64,000 nt of DNA, taken from assembly GCF_000377985.1 (NCBI RefSeq), contig NZ_KB899044.1:124001-188000 (forward strand). The letters are read 5' to 3'. The translations under genes were made by a program, and so were the position numbers. Below, in pieces: positions 38,917-47,253 of this stretch (its first letter is position 1; each line of letters opens with the position of its first letter). The notes beneath the pieces were generated by a model. It was not told where the DNA came from. It made no database searches and saw only the letters and a program-made list of their open reading frames with translations. The stretch comes from Sporolactobacillus vineae DSM 21990 = SL153 (GTDB lineage: Bacteria; Bacillota; Bacilli; Bacillales; Sporolactobacillaceae).

Positions 38917-40044
38917 ATGATGAAAATCAGAGCTGCTGTGATTACAGAAATGGGCAAGCCACGTCCCTATGGAACAAGCAAACCGTTGTCTGTCCGTGAA
39001 CTTGAGCTGGATGAACCGCAAAGAGGTGAAGTACTGGTCAAGATTAAGGCAGCCGGACTCTGTCACTCCGATCTGTCCGTAATCAATGGCAGCCGGCCGT
39101 GGCCGATGCCGATGGTGCTCGGCCATGAAGCCGCCGGCATCGTTCAAAAGACCGGTGAAGGTGTCGACGATCTGGCTCCCGGCGATCATGTCGCCTGCGT
39201 TTTCAAGCCGGCGTGCGGCCACTGCCTGCCCTGCCGCGAAGGACGTCCGGGACTGTGCGTCGAAGGCACAAAGGCGAACAACGCCGGCACCCTGCTCGGC
39301 GGCGGGATCCGGTTACATGACGGTGACCGGACGGTTTATCACCATCTTGGTGTTTCCGCTTTTTCCGACCACATTGTTGCTTCCAGCCGGTCGCTGGTGA
39401 AAATTGACCCGAGTGTACCATTTGAACAGGCAGCTCTTTTCGGCTGCGCCGTCCTGACCGGTGTCGGGGAGGTCATCAATACCGCAAAAGTTAAAGCCGG
39501 GGCAACCGTGGCCGTTGTCGGGCTCGGCGGTGTCGGCCTCAGCGCACTGATGGGGACAGTTACCTCCGGCGCCGGCGAGATCATTGCTGTTGATATTAAT
39601 GACCGTAAACTTGCCTTCGCGACGTCACTGGGTGCGACGCATGTCTTCAACTCCAGGGAAAAAGGTACGGTTGAGAAAATCAAACAGCTGACCCACGGCG
39701 GCGTCGATTATGCCTTTGAAACGGCGGGCGCCGTCCCGGCCATGGAGGTCGCCTATCAGATTACCCGACCCGGCGGCGAAACGATCACCTCCGGACTGCC
39801 GCATCCCGAATCGCTCTTCTCTTTTCCCCAGGTGACCCTGGCTGCGGAAGAACGGACAATCAAGGGCTCTTATCTCGGAAGCTGCGTGCCCAACCGCGAT
39901 ATACCCCGGTATATCAGTCTGTTCCGGCAAAAGCGCCTGCCCGTCGATCAACTGCTCAGCAAAATCATTCCGCTCGAAGAAATTAATGAAGGTTTTGAGC
40001 AGCTGGCTGCCGGTGAAGTCAACCGTATCGTGGTCGTTCCCTGA
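38917..40044 (+). CDS. Zinc-dependent alcohol dehydrogenase
   Basis: Medium-chain dehydrogenase/reductase of 375 residues. The catalytic zinc site is in GLCHSD and GHEAAG; the structural zinc cysteines are in ACGHCLPCREGRPGLC. The NAD loop is VVGLGGVGLSALMG. The overall pattern is closer to the class III/long-chain alcohol dehydrogenase group than to AdhP-type ethanol dehydrogenases; the substrate is not determined. Two ATGs (38917, 38920) are possible; the SD is weak. Next to a Crp/Fnr regulator gene, so redox control is plausible. Confidence 0.88.
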   Translation: MMKIRAAVITEMGKPRPYGTSKPLSVRELELDEPQRGEVLVKIKAAGLCHSDLSVINGSRPWPMPMVLGHEAAGIVQKTGEGVDDLAPGDHVACVFKPACGHCLPCREGRPGLCVEGTKANNAGTLLGGGIRLHDGDRTVYHHLGVSAFSDHIVASSRSLVKIDPSVPFEQAALFGCAVLTGVGEVINTAKVKAGATVAVVGLGGVGLSALMGTVTSGAGEIIAVDINDRKLAFATSLGATHVFNSREKGTVEKIKQLTHGGVDYAFETAGAVPAMEVAYQITRPGGETITSGLPHPESLFSFPQVTLAAEERTIKGSYLGSCVPNRDIPRYISLFRQKRLPVDQLLSKIIPLEEINEGFEQLAAGEVNRIVVVP

Positions 40045-40122
40045 CAGGGAATAATAATCGTTTGGCATTTGAGTCTTTAAAAAAGACTTTAGCTGAAAAA
40101 TAGGATAGACTTATTCTCACAA

Positions 40123-40152
40123 AGTCTCAGGTTCAATTCCCGGGACTTTTTT
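40123..40152 (+). terminator. Terminator of the alcohol dehydrogenase gene
   Basis: AGTCTCAGG / CCCGGGACT with a 7-nt loop and six T. One mismatch and one G-U pair. Confidence 0.6.
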
Positions 40153-40186
40153 AAATGGAATAAACGGAGGGCTGTCTCATCACTTT

Positions 40187-40861
40187 TTACCGGCCCTTCT
40201 GCGGGTCAATTTTCACCAGTAATTTCCTGTCCTCTTCCCGTCGCACGAACCGTTCGGAGACCAGCTGATGCAGCAGGCGGCTGACCGTTTCCGGCGCAAT
40301 ACCCAGGTAATCGGCAATATTCTGTCCGGTAAGATGTATCCCGATAGCATACCAGCCGTCCGCCCGGCGCCGGCCTATTTTTAAAGCAAGCTGACGCAGA
40401 AAGTTCAGGAGCCGATCGGCGGCGCTGTGAAGCAGAGCATCCGAATAGCGCTGCATCAGCTCATGATTTTTTCGGATCAGAAATCGGGTCAGCTTCCGGC
40501 GCAGTGCCGGAAGTGTTTCAAATGCGGCCCATGCCTTTTCCTTCGGCAGAATAAAGAGCCTGCAGGAGGTGATCGCCTCCGCATTGGCCGGATAGGCGCC
40601 TGCATCCGTCAGCAAACCGACATGCGGGAAAAAGTCGCCAGGCGTGAACAGACTGACCGACAGCCGCTTACCGCTTTCATTTTGCTGATACGCGCTGACC
40701 AGCCCGTCAAGGATAAAGAAATAGTCGCTAAGCGGTTGTCCCTGAAAAAATAAGACGGACTTCGACGGATACGTACGAAAGCGCCCTTCTTTTTCTAATT
40801 GTGTCCGTTCCTTTTCTGATAATGGCTGCAGCCAGCCCAGTTCAGGTAAACGATCGATCAT
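40187..40861 (-). CDS. Crp/Fnr-family transcriptional regulator
   Basis: A 224-residue regulator: cyclic-nucleotide-like beta-roll (about 25-120), long dimerisation helix, and C-terminal winged HTH (LTGQNIADYLGIAPETVSRLLHQL). The recognition helix carries E-T-V-S-R as in FNR, which predicts binding to TTGAT-type half-sites. Only one Cys is present, so it cannot bind an FNR-type 4Fe-4S cluster; the effector is unknown (ArcR-, FLP- or PrfA-like possibilities). ATG at 40861, 5 nt after GGGGAGA. Its upstream region holds two fitting palindromes. Confidence 0.9.
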   Translation of the reverse strand: MIDRLPELGWLQPLSEKERTQLEKEGRFRTYPSKSVLFFQGQPLSDYFFILDGLVSAYQQNESGKRLSVSLFTPGDFFPHVGLLTDAGAYPANAEAITSCRLFILPKEKAWAAFETLPALRRKLTRFLIRKNHELMQRYSDALLHSAADRLLNFLRQLALKIGRRRADGWYAIGIHLTGQNIADYLGIAPETVSRLLHQLVSERFVRREEDRKLLVKIDPQKGR

Positions 40862-40922
40862 GACTCTCCCCACACATCACAGTTGATTTTTTCACCGTTA
40901 CGCTGTTTATCCTCTTACTTGT

Positions 40923-40938
40923 TGTGATTATCGTCACA
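40923..40938. promoter_or_regulatory. CRP/FNR-type operator TGTGA-N6-TCACA
   Basis: TGTGATTATCGTCACA is an exact palindrome at its 5+5 conserved positions. It lies about 60 bp upstream of the crp/fnr-like gene and about 120 bp upstream of the cupin gene, in their shared divergent region. Confidence 0.65.
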
Positions 40939-40954
40939 TTTAACAGCCTGTTTC

Positions 40955-40968
40955 TTGATCTCGATCAA
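40955..40968. promoter_or_regulatory. FNR-type operator TTGAT-N4-ATCAA
   Basis: TTGATCTCGATCAA is an exact match to the FNR consensus half-sites. It is centred about 31 bp from the CRP-type site, in the divergent crp/fnr-cupin region. Confidence 0.65.
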
Positions 40969-41058
40969 AGTACGTGCCCATAATCTCCTTTACAATCTTC
41001 ATTGTAAGGGATTCTTCAATCGCAGTGTAACACGATTTTCCCTAAGGAGGAATCATCA

Positions 41059-41352
41059 ATGGATGTTTTCACATTTCAGGCAAGTACCGTCAGGAAAGAT
41101 ATTCTTTATAAAGATGGCGATCAGGTCATTATCCATCTCACCCTGCAGGCCGGACAGGCCATCCCGGAACACAGCGGTAACGATGCCATCGTTACCGTCA
41201 TTCCGATCCGCGGCGAGATTGCTTTTTCGACGCAGGATCAGACGGCAACGCTGGTTCCCGGCAAACTTGCCCGGCTCAATGCACGCGAGCGCCATTCGCT
41301 CAGAGCAGCCAAAGACAGTGAAGCGATTCTTGTTAAATGGAATAACCGGTAA
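41059..41352 (+). CDS. Small cupin-domain protein
   Basis: A 97-residue single beta-barrel. Motif 1 is degenerate (PEHSGNDAIVTVIPIRGE); motif 2 is PGKLARLNARERHSLRA. Possible metal ligands are His38 and His78; the usual second His of motif 1 is missing. Small cupins of this type often accompany anaerobic or redox genes, but the function is unknown. SD AAGGAGG, 8 nt before the ATG. Divergent from the Crp/Fnr gene and probably under the same operators. Confidence 0.8.
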   Translation: MDVFTFQASTVRKDILYKDGDQVIIHLTLQAGQAIPEHSGNDAIVTVIPIRGEIAFSTQDQTATLVPGKLARLNARERHSLRAAKDSEAILVKWNNR

Positions 41353-41564
41353 CGAAATAGGGAAAAAGGTGCAGAAACGTTAAGAAACTTTGTGAGAATC
41401 AGGGATTGACGATTGATCTTTAACCGTTTTCGTAAAAATCAGGTTCATTTCATCGTGGTTGATCAGTCGCAACGCGTTTTATTAGCCGAATTTAAGATTT
41501 ATCAGCCGATCGGCCGGTTGCTGCACCGAATCCGTTTCATGTCACAGGAAAGGAGTGCATGAGC

Positions 41565-41840
41565 ATGAGTCAAACAGAAAAAAAAGAATCAGCGCAGGTA
41601 TACACCCGGGTCGACCAGGAAACGTGCATTGCCTGCGGCGCCTGCCAGGCAACAGCACCGGACATTTTTGATGCGAACGATGAGGGCATCTCCTTCTCGC
41701 TCATCGACGACAATCAGGGAATCCGGCCGATTCCCGAGGAACTGCTTGACGACCTGGAAGATGCGGCAGATGGGTGCCCGACCGAATCGATTCTCGTAAG
41801 CCATCGCCCATTTAAATCGGCCGAGACTTCAGCAAAGTGA
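41565..41840 (+). CDS. fer: Ferredoxin, single 4Fe-4S cluster (Bacillus Fer type)
   Basis: A 91-residue acidic electron carrier. Cys21, Cys24 and Cys27 (CIACGAC) plus Cys71 (DGCPTES) bind one 4Fe-4S cluster; acidic surface patches (EELLDDLEDAAD) follow. AAAGGAG lies 3 nt before an ATG at 41559 and 9 nt before one at 41565; the latter is better placed. Confidence 0.92.
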   Translation: MSQTEKKESAQVYTRVDQETCIACGACQATAPDIFDANDEGISFSLIDDNQGIRPIPEELLDDLEDAADGCPTESILVSHRPFKSAETSAK

Positions 41841-41973
41841 TCCGTGTACGCCAGCGCCGGCAATCTGCTGCCCTTTAGGGACGAGCCGCAGTTCGGATCA
41901 CCATCGCCTCTTGACTCGGGCATAACAGAGAATTATCCTGATCAACGGATGAACAGTATCCGAATGGTGAAGT

Positions 41974-41995
41974 TAACATAATCATGTTTATGTTA
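41974..41995 (+). promoter_or_regulatory. Candidate operator: 8-bp perfect inverted repeat before the NAD(P)-binding protein gene
   Basis: TAACATAA (41974-41981), 6-nt spacer, TTATGTTA (41988-41995), centred 33 bp upstream of the ATG. Position and symmetry suit a repressor site. The regulator is unknown. Confidence 0.5.
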
Positions 41996-42017
41996 TGGAA
42001 ATGTCAAGGAGGTTTTC

Positions 42018-42659
42018 ATGATGCGTCATGTACTGGTATTAGGTGCCAATGGACAGATTGCCCGTCTGGCTGAAAAGCAGATGCTCGCTGATTCTGACGT
42101 GCATCTGACACTTTTTCTGCGCCGTTCGTCTCGCCTGAAACCTGAGGATCTCAGCCGGGAGAAAGTCGTCGACGGAGATGCAGCCGATCGTAATGCGCTG
42201 ACCGAAGCGATGAACGGAACAGATATCGTCTATGCGAACCTGGCCGGTCAAAATATTGAAGATCAGGCGAAGGCAGTCGTCGCCTCAATGAAGAAAGCCG
42301 GCGTCAACCGGCTGATCTGGATCTCCACGCTCGGCATCTACGACGAGGTGCCCGGCAATTTCGGCAAGTGGAACAATCAGCAGCTTGACGGTTATCTCGA
42401 CCGCTACGGCGCAGCGGCAAAAGTCGTCGAAAATGCCGGCCTCGATGAGACGATCATCCGCCCGGCCTGGCTGACCAATAAAGATGAGATTGACTATGAG
42501 ACAACTCAGAAAAACGAAACGTTTAAAGGTACGGAAGTCTCACGTAAAAGTGTGGCAGCCTACGTTACCAGCCTTGTAAAGGACCCTGCGAAGGACGTGC
42601 ACAAATCGGTCGGTATCAATAAACCGAATACCGACGGCGACAAACCTGCATGGTATTAA
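42018..42659 (+). CDS. NAD(P)H-binding SDR-like oxidoreductase
   Basis: A 213-residue atypical short-chain dehydrogenase (NmrA/YwnB-like). The N-terminal Rossmann loop is LVLGANGQIARLAEK; the pseudo-active site has WISTLGIYDEVPG. Similar proteins in Firmicutes are stress-induced, and the perfect palindrome upstream suggests induction here too; the reaction is unknown. SD GGAGG. Confidence 0.85.
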   Translation: MMRHVLVLGANGQIARLAEKQMLADSDVHLTLFLRRSSRLKPEDLSREKVVDGDAADRNALTEAMNGTDIVYANLAGQNIEDQAKAVVASMKKAGVNRLIWISTLGIYDEVPGNFGKWNNQQLDGYLDRYGAAAKVVENAGLDETIIRPAWLTNKDEIDYETTQKNETFKGTEVSRKSVAAYVTSLVKDPAKDVHKSVGINKPNTDGDKPAWY

Positions 42660-42684
42660 GCTTTACCAATAAAAAGATAGGCTT

Positions 42685-42717
42685 AAAAGATCAGAGACAG
42701 CCGCTCTGATCTTTTTT
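42685..42717. terminator. Bidirectional terminator
   Basis: AAAAGATCAGAG / CTCTGATCTTTT, 12-bp stem with a 7-nt loop and a T run. Lies between the SDR gene and the convergent EcsC gene. Confidence 0.88.
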
Positions 42718-42729
42718 CATCTGTCCCTT

Positions 42730-43455
42730 TTAAACAAATCGCGACGGCGCAGTCAGCAGTCTCAGCCGGTAGCAGTTCATCGCTGCTTCACCAAGCTGCT
42801 GCATCAGATTGTTGTTGACCAGGGCACCGACCGCAGCACCGATCCCCGGAACCAGCTGCATCATTTTCGCAAAATCGATGTAGTCCCGGTATTCCAACTG
42901 GAATTCTTCCCAGTCCATGTCACGGAAGGCGGCCTGACTGCTGTCCCAGTCCTCAATGGTTTTCATCGTCTCCCGGCGAACGGCATCGCTGGAAAAAGCC
43001 AGCTTGAAGATTTGCAGGAGAAAGATGCGCTCTTCATATTGCGCCGTGTCAAAACCGTAGATCGCCGCCGCGTCGAACAGAAACTTAATCTTGATCGAGA
43101 GCAGCAGCGGAAAGTCTGCCAGTCCAAGCAGGATCCCGCCGGCACCGGTACCCGCCCCTTCCACGATCGCTGCTTTCCGGTATGCTTCAATTTTCTTCTT
43201 CAGCTTCTGATCCTTCTCTTCCAGCGACAGTCCACGGCTCTGATTCTTCTTTGTTGTCAGATGAGAGCCGGTCAGCGTTGCCCGCACCATATTTTTAATC
43301 GCAATAGTGATCGCACGCTGCACCCTTTCCGGAATCCAGTTGTTCATCCGGGTCTGCACTTTCTTCGAGATCCGGCTGACGGGGCCGGAGCGCTTCAGTA
43401 TTTTCCGCTGCCAGGCTTGAATTTCGCTATAGGCTTTCAGCTCATAATGATTCAT
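42730..43455 (-). CDS. EcsC-family protein
   Basis: A 241-residue protein of the EcsC family, named after the third gene of the Bacillus ecsABC transporter operon. It has a basic N-terminal half, a Gly/Ala-rich amphipathic segment (IVEGAGTGAGGILLGLADFPLLLSI) and a second hydrophobic region (LVPGIGAAVGALVNNNLM). The family's function is not known, and here it is not near ecsAB. SD AAGGGG. Confidence 0.8.
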   Translation of the reverse strand: MNHYELKAYSEIQAWQRKILKRSGPVSRISKKVQTRMNNWIPERVQRAITIAIKNMVRATLTGSHLTTKKNQSRGLSLEEKDQKLKKKIEAYRKAAIVEGAGTGAGGILLGLADFPLLLSIKIKFLFDAAAIYGFDTAQYEERIFLLQIFKLAFSSDAVRRETMKTIEDWDSSQAAFRDMDWEEFQLEYRDYIDFAKMMQLVPGIGAAVGALVNNNLMQQLGEAAMNCYRLRLLTAPSRFV

Positions 43456-43641
43456 CGGACCTGCCCCTTTCGCAAATTTGGAACTGTACTGCGTCCATTA
43501 TTAGTATTCGCCGGATCGGCACGCTTATTTGCGCAAATCTGTATGCACAATATGGGGTAAAATAAATGATCAAACTTATGGATAGGTTTGTCGCCAAGTC
43601 TTGTGCTTCGTAATCCATCCGCCGGCACATTCAGCCCAATC

Positions 43642-43655
43642 TGACAAATCTGTAA
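43642..43655 (+). promoter_or_regulatory. BceR-type response-regulator site upstream of the bceAB-like operon
   Basis: TGACA-AATC-TGTAA (43642-43655) matches the main BceR/PsdR half-site arrangement TnACA-N4-TGTAA. A perfect-looking -10 TATACT lies at 43699-43704 with a poor -35, as expected of an activator-dependent promoter. Confidence 0.65.
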
Positions 43656-43744
43656 GACTTCCGGCCGGAAATGTCAGCGGACGCCGCGCGATCGCCTGTA
43701 TACTGAACACATCAGTTAAATCATAGTTTCAGGGAGCGAACACG

Positions 43745-44503
43745 ATGCTGCTACAAGTCAATCACCTGCAGAAAATATTCCAGACAAGATTCAGTAAAGA
43801 AAAAACAATTGCCTTACAAGACGTGACCTTCAGTGTTGATGACGGCGAATACATCGCCATTATGGGGGAAAGCGGTTCGGGGAAAACGACGCTGCTCAAT
43901 ACGCTGGCGACGCTGGAAAAACCGACGTCGGGATCTGTGATCCTCAATGGCCGGGATGTGACGAAAATCAAAGAAAACAAGCTGGCCGAGTTCCGCCGCA
44001 CCCATTTAGGATTTATTTTCCAGGACTTTAATCTTCTTGACACGCTGTCGGTTCGGGATAACATCTTCCTGCCGCTCGTCCTTGGCCGCCAAAAGATAGG
44101 CGTTATGCAGCAGCGTTTAGAGGAGCTGGCCCCAAAATTGAACATTGCCGATCTGCTGAATAAGCAGCCGTTCGAATTGTCCGGCGGTCAAAAGCAGCGG
44201 GTGGTGATCGCCCGGGCACTGATCACCGGGCCGGAACTTGTTCTCGCCGATGAACCGACGGCGGCGCTTGACTTCAGGAACAGTGAACACCTGCTCTCGC
44301 TTCTTGAAGAAATCAACGGCACGGGCCAAACCATTCTGATGGTGACGCACTCGGCGATTGCAGCCAGCCACGCGAAGCGCGTCCTGTTCATAAAAGACGG
44401 GCGCATCTTTCATCAGCTCTACCGCGCCGATCGGGAAGCCGCCGCGTTCATGCAGGAAATCAGCATGACAATGACCAACCTTCTGGGAACTGAGGTGCGC
44501 TAA
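43745..44503 (+). CDS. Bce-type ABC transporter ATP-binding protein
   Basis: ATPase of a peptide-antibiotic detoxification module. Walker A GESGSGKTT (41-49), signature LSGGQKQRVVIAR, Walker B VLADEPTAALD, and H-loop VTHS. 252 residues as in BceA. One nucleotide separates it from the permease gene. Confidence 0.92.
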   Translation: MLLQVNHLQKIFQTRFSKEKTIALQDVTFSVDDGEYIAIMGESGSGKTTLLNTLATLEKPTSGSVILNGRDVTKIKENKLAEFRRTHLGFIFQDFNLLDTLSVRDNIFLPLVLGRQKIGVMQQRLEELAPKLNIADLLNKQPFELSGGQKQRVVIARALITGPELVLADEPTAALDFRNSEHLLSLLEEINGTGQTILMVTHSAIAASHAKRVLFIKDGRIFHQLYRADREAAAFMQEISMTMTNLLGTEVR

Positions 44504-44504
44504 G

Positions 44505-46496
44505 ATGCTTTATTTAAAATTAGCCGGTCGCAACATCCGTCAGTCGATCAGCAATTTTCTCCCCTTCGCCCTGTCCAGTGTGGTGATGTTCATCATGAAT
44601 CTGATGGTCGCCACCATTTTACTCAGTCCCAGCTTGAAAAAGCTTCAGGGATGGGGAAATTTTGCGATGTTGCTGATCCTGGGCTTAATCGTCCTGACCC
44701 TCTTCGCTGTCATCTTTATGATTTACAGTTATCGCTTTTTACTGAAACGGCGGACAAAAGAATTCGGGCTCTATCATATTCTCGGCCTGAAGAAGCGGCA
44801 GATCGCCCGCATCGCCGCACTGGAACTGCTGATGATGCTCCTTGCAACCGTCATTGCCGGAACAATCCTGGGGATTATCCTGGCCAAATTCCTCTATCTC
44901 ATCTTTATTCATCTGCTTGGTGAAAATTATTTCGACTTGCAGTGGAGCCCGATTGCAGTCGGTATTGTAACGGCTACCTTTGCGTGTATCTATCTGCTGC
45001 TCATGATCCTCGGCAGTTTTTCCATCCATCGTCAGTCCAGTCTTGAATTGCTCAATAACGCGAGTAAAGGAGAAAAAGAGCCCCGGTCACGCGGCTTTCT
45101 CGCCGTGCTGGGCATCGTCTCCCTCGCCATCGGGTATTATCTTGCGGTAACAGTTGCCTCACCGTTCGATGCCCTGACAAAATTCTTTATCGCTGTGCTG
45201 TTCGTCATCTTCGGGACGCTCCTCTTCTACATGAGCTTTACGATCTGGCTGCTTAAACGGCAGAAAAAGAACAAAAACTATTACTATCAGCCAAAGCACT
45301 TTATCACGGTATCCGGTATGCTCTACCGCATGAAGCAAAATGCGGTGGGACTGGCCAATATCTCGATTCTTGTCACGATGACATTCGTTACCCTGGCGAC
45401 TACTGTCGGGCTCTACTCCAGCATCAATGGGTTTCTGAATGACTATTTTGTCCGCAACACAATCATCACGGTCAATACGACCGAACAACGAAGCAGCGCG
45501 TTCATTGATCAGGTAGCCAAAGAAAGCGGAATACCTATGAAACACAAAGTAGTCTACGAACTGTCGAACAGTCTGACCGGAGCAATGAAGAACGGCAACT
45601 TCGAGAACAGACAAAATCTTTCCAGTCTGACGACGGTTAATTTCATGACCGCAGAGACCTATAAAAAATTGACAGGAAACACGGTTCACCTGAACAGCAA
45701 TCAAGCGATCGCCTATCCGGCCGTCGGCAGCTTCACGGAATCAAGCATCCGATTTGGGGATCAAACATTTAACATTAAAAACAAAATTAACGGCATCCGA
45801 AATTTCCCATCGATCAGGCTGACCACAGCAAACTGGCTGATTCTGATCGTCAACTCGAGAGCGCAGATTCAGCCGGTCTTAGACGCTGCAACCAAGGCGG
45901 CAGGAAACATTTTACCCCTTGGCTTTGAGACGACCATCAGCGCGGACGCAGCCTCAAAGGACGCGGCGAAGCTCAATAAGGCATTGTCCGACTACCGCGT
46001 GGACGGAAATAAGATTCAGCGGCTCGATACAACAAAAGAACAGGCGCTCCGCGGCACCGCACCCTCCTTACTCAGCTATGATGACATACACCGGCAGTTT
46101 CTTGCCTTTGCCGGCGGCTTCCTGTTCATCGGCCTCGTCTTAGGGTTCACTTTCATTCTCGGCACGGCACTGATCATTTACTACAAGCAGATTTCTGAAG
46201 GCGAACAGGACAGGCGCAGCTTCAAAATCCTGCAGGAAGTCGGTTTAAGCGGTGACGAAGTGCGGCAGACGATTCGCTCACAAGTGCTGCTTGTATTCTT
46301 CTTGCCGATTGTTGTCGCAGTGGTTCACTTCGGTTTCGCGTTTATCATGATTCAGAAACTGATCAGTCTGTTCGGCACGACCCGCTTCGGTTTGCTGCTG
46401 TTGACCAGCGTGGGCACGATCGCTGTCGTGGCGATCATTTACTACTTTATCTACAGACAAACAAGCCGGGCTTATTATCGAATCGTCGAACGATAA
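44505..46496 (+). CDS. Bce-type ABC transporter permease (FtsX domains)
   Basis: Permease of 663 residues with the BceB layout: ten membrane helices as 1 + 3 + 2 + 1 + 3, FtsX-like domains, and a large extracellular loop of about 200 residues (about 315-520) between helices 7 and 8 that senses peptide antibiotics such as bacitracin. GAGGTG SD. With the kinase it forms a flux-sensing complex. The antibiotic cannot be told from sequence. Confidence 0.92.
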   Translation: MLYLKLAGRNIRQSISNFLPFALSSVVMFIMNLMVATILLSPSLKKLQGWGNFAMLLILGLIVLTLFAVIFMIYSYRFLLKRRTKEFGLYHILGLKKRQIARIAALELLMMLLATVIAGTILGIILAKFLYLIFIHLLGENYFDLQWSPIAVGIVTATFACIYLLLMILGSFSIHRQSSLELLNNASKGEKEPRSRGFLAVLGIVSLAIGYYLAVTVASPFDALTKFFIAVLFVIFGTLLFYMSFTIWLLKRQKKNKNYYYQPKHFITVSGMLYRMKQNAVGLANISILVTMTFVTLATTVGLYSSINGFLNDYFVRNTIITVNTTEQRSSAFIDQVAKESGIPMKHKVVYELSNSLTGAMKNGNFENRQNLSSLTTVNFMTAETYKKLTGNTVHLNSNQAIAYPAVGSFTESSIRFGDQTFNIKNKINGIRNFPSIRLTTANWLILIVNSRAQIQPVLDAATKAAGNILPLGFETTISADAASKDAAKLNKALSDYRVDGNKIQRLDTTKEQALRGTAPSLLSYDDIHRQFLAFAGGFLFIGLVLGFTFILGTALIIYYKQISEGEQDRRSFKILQEVGLSGDEVRQTIRSQVLLVFFLPIVVAVVHFGFAFIMIQKLISLFGTTRFGLLLLTSVGTIAVVAIIYYFIYRQTSRAYYRIVER

Positions 46497-46505
46497 CACG
46501 CAAGC

Positions 46506-46532
46506 GGGCATCCCAAAATTTGCGGGGTGCCC
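46506..46532 (+). terminator. Hairpin between the permease and response-regulator genes
   Basis: GGGCATCCC / GGGGTGCCC with a 9-nt loop and a weak TTCTT tail. Probably a partial terminator. Confidence 0.5.
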
Positions 46533-46541
46533 TTCTTGTAT

Positions 46542-46570
46542 TTGTCCCCTGTCCGGAATTTCAGTAGAAT
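46542..46570 (+). promoter_or_regulatory. Sigma-A promoter of the bceRS-like genes
   Basis: TTGTCC (46542-46547), 17 nt, TAGAAT (46565-46570), 32 bp before the response-regulator start. It allows the sensor pair to be expressed apart from the transporter. Confidence 0.6.
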
Positions 46571-46602
46571 GAGGATAGCCAATCACTACGGGAGATTATT
46601 TG

Positions 46603-47253
46603 ATGACAAAGCTATTTATTGTCGAAGACGACGCAGCCATGGTGAAACAGCTGAAGTCTGTGCTGACCGACTATACAGCGGTTTCCGTTCAGAATTTTCG
46701 CAGCGTCCGCCAGGAAATTGAAACGGAGAATCCCGACCTGATCTTAATGGACATTACCCTGCCCTACTTCAACGGATTCTACTGGACGACGGAGATTCGC
46801 AAGCGAGCGACAACCCCGATCATCTTTCTCAGTTCGGCTGATGATGAAATGAACCAGGTCATGGCGATGAACATGGGCGCCGATGATTACGTTACCAAAC
46901 CGTTTTCGGCCGACATATTAAAGGCGAAAATCAATGCCCTGCTGCGCCGGACCTACAGCTTTTCTCAGGCACAATTGACCTTCAAGGGGTTCATCCTGGA
47001 AGGCGCTGAATTAAAAAAAGGGGCGGACAAAGTTGAGTTAACGCCCACCGAGGCCAAACTGCTGCGCACTTTTTTCGAACAGCCCAATCAGACCGTACCC
47101 AAAGACGTGCTGCTCGCAAAGCTCTGGGAATCGGATGACTACATCGATGCCAATGCCCTGCAGGTCAACATTGCCCGCCTGCGCAAGAAACTGAACACGA
47201 TTGGCTTCGATTACATCGGAACGGTGCGGGGTGTCGGTTATGTTCTGGCGTGA
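46603..47253 (+). CDS. BceR-type OmpR-family response regulator
   Basis: Receiver domain with acidic pair Asp9-Asp10, phosphoacceptor Asp50 (LILMD) and DDYVTKPF, followed by an OmpR winged helix (ELTPTEAKLLRTFFEQ, NALQVNIARLRKKL). 216 residues. ATG 8 nt after GGAG. It should bind the TGACA-N4-TGTAA site before the transporter genes. Confidence 0.92.
   Translation: MTKLFIVEDDAAMVKQLKSVLTDYTAVSVQNFRSVRQEIETENPDLILMDITLPYFNGFYWTTEIRKRATTPIIFLSSADDEMNQVMAMNMGADDYVTKPFSADILKAKINALLRRTYSFSQAQLTFKGFILEGAELKKGADKVELTPTEAKLLRTFFEQPNQTVPKDVLLAKLWESDDYIDANALQVNIARLRKKLNTIGFDYIGTVRGVGYVLA

Noticed and set aside
40123-40150. Attachment site formed by a tRNA 3' end
   Set aside because: No integrase, no intact tRNA and no second copy of the repeat in the window.
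40076-40152. tRNA-like T-arm (GGTTCAATTCC) after the alcohol dehydrogenase gene
   Set aside because: The acceptor and D stems do not pair properly and the variable loop would be too short. It is better read as a rho-independent terminator.
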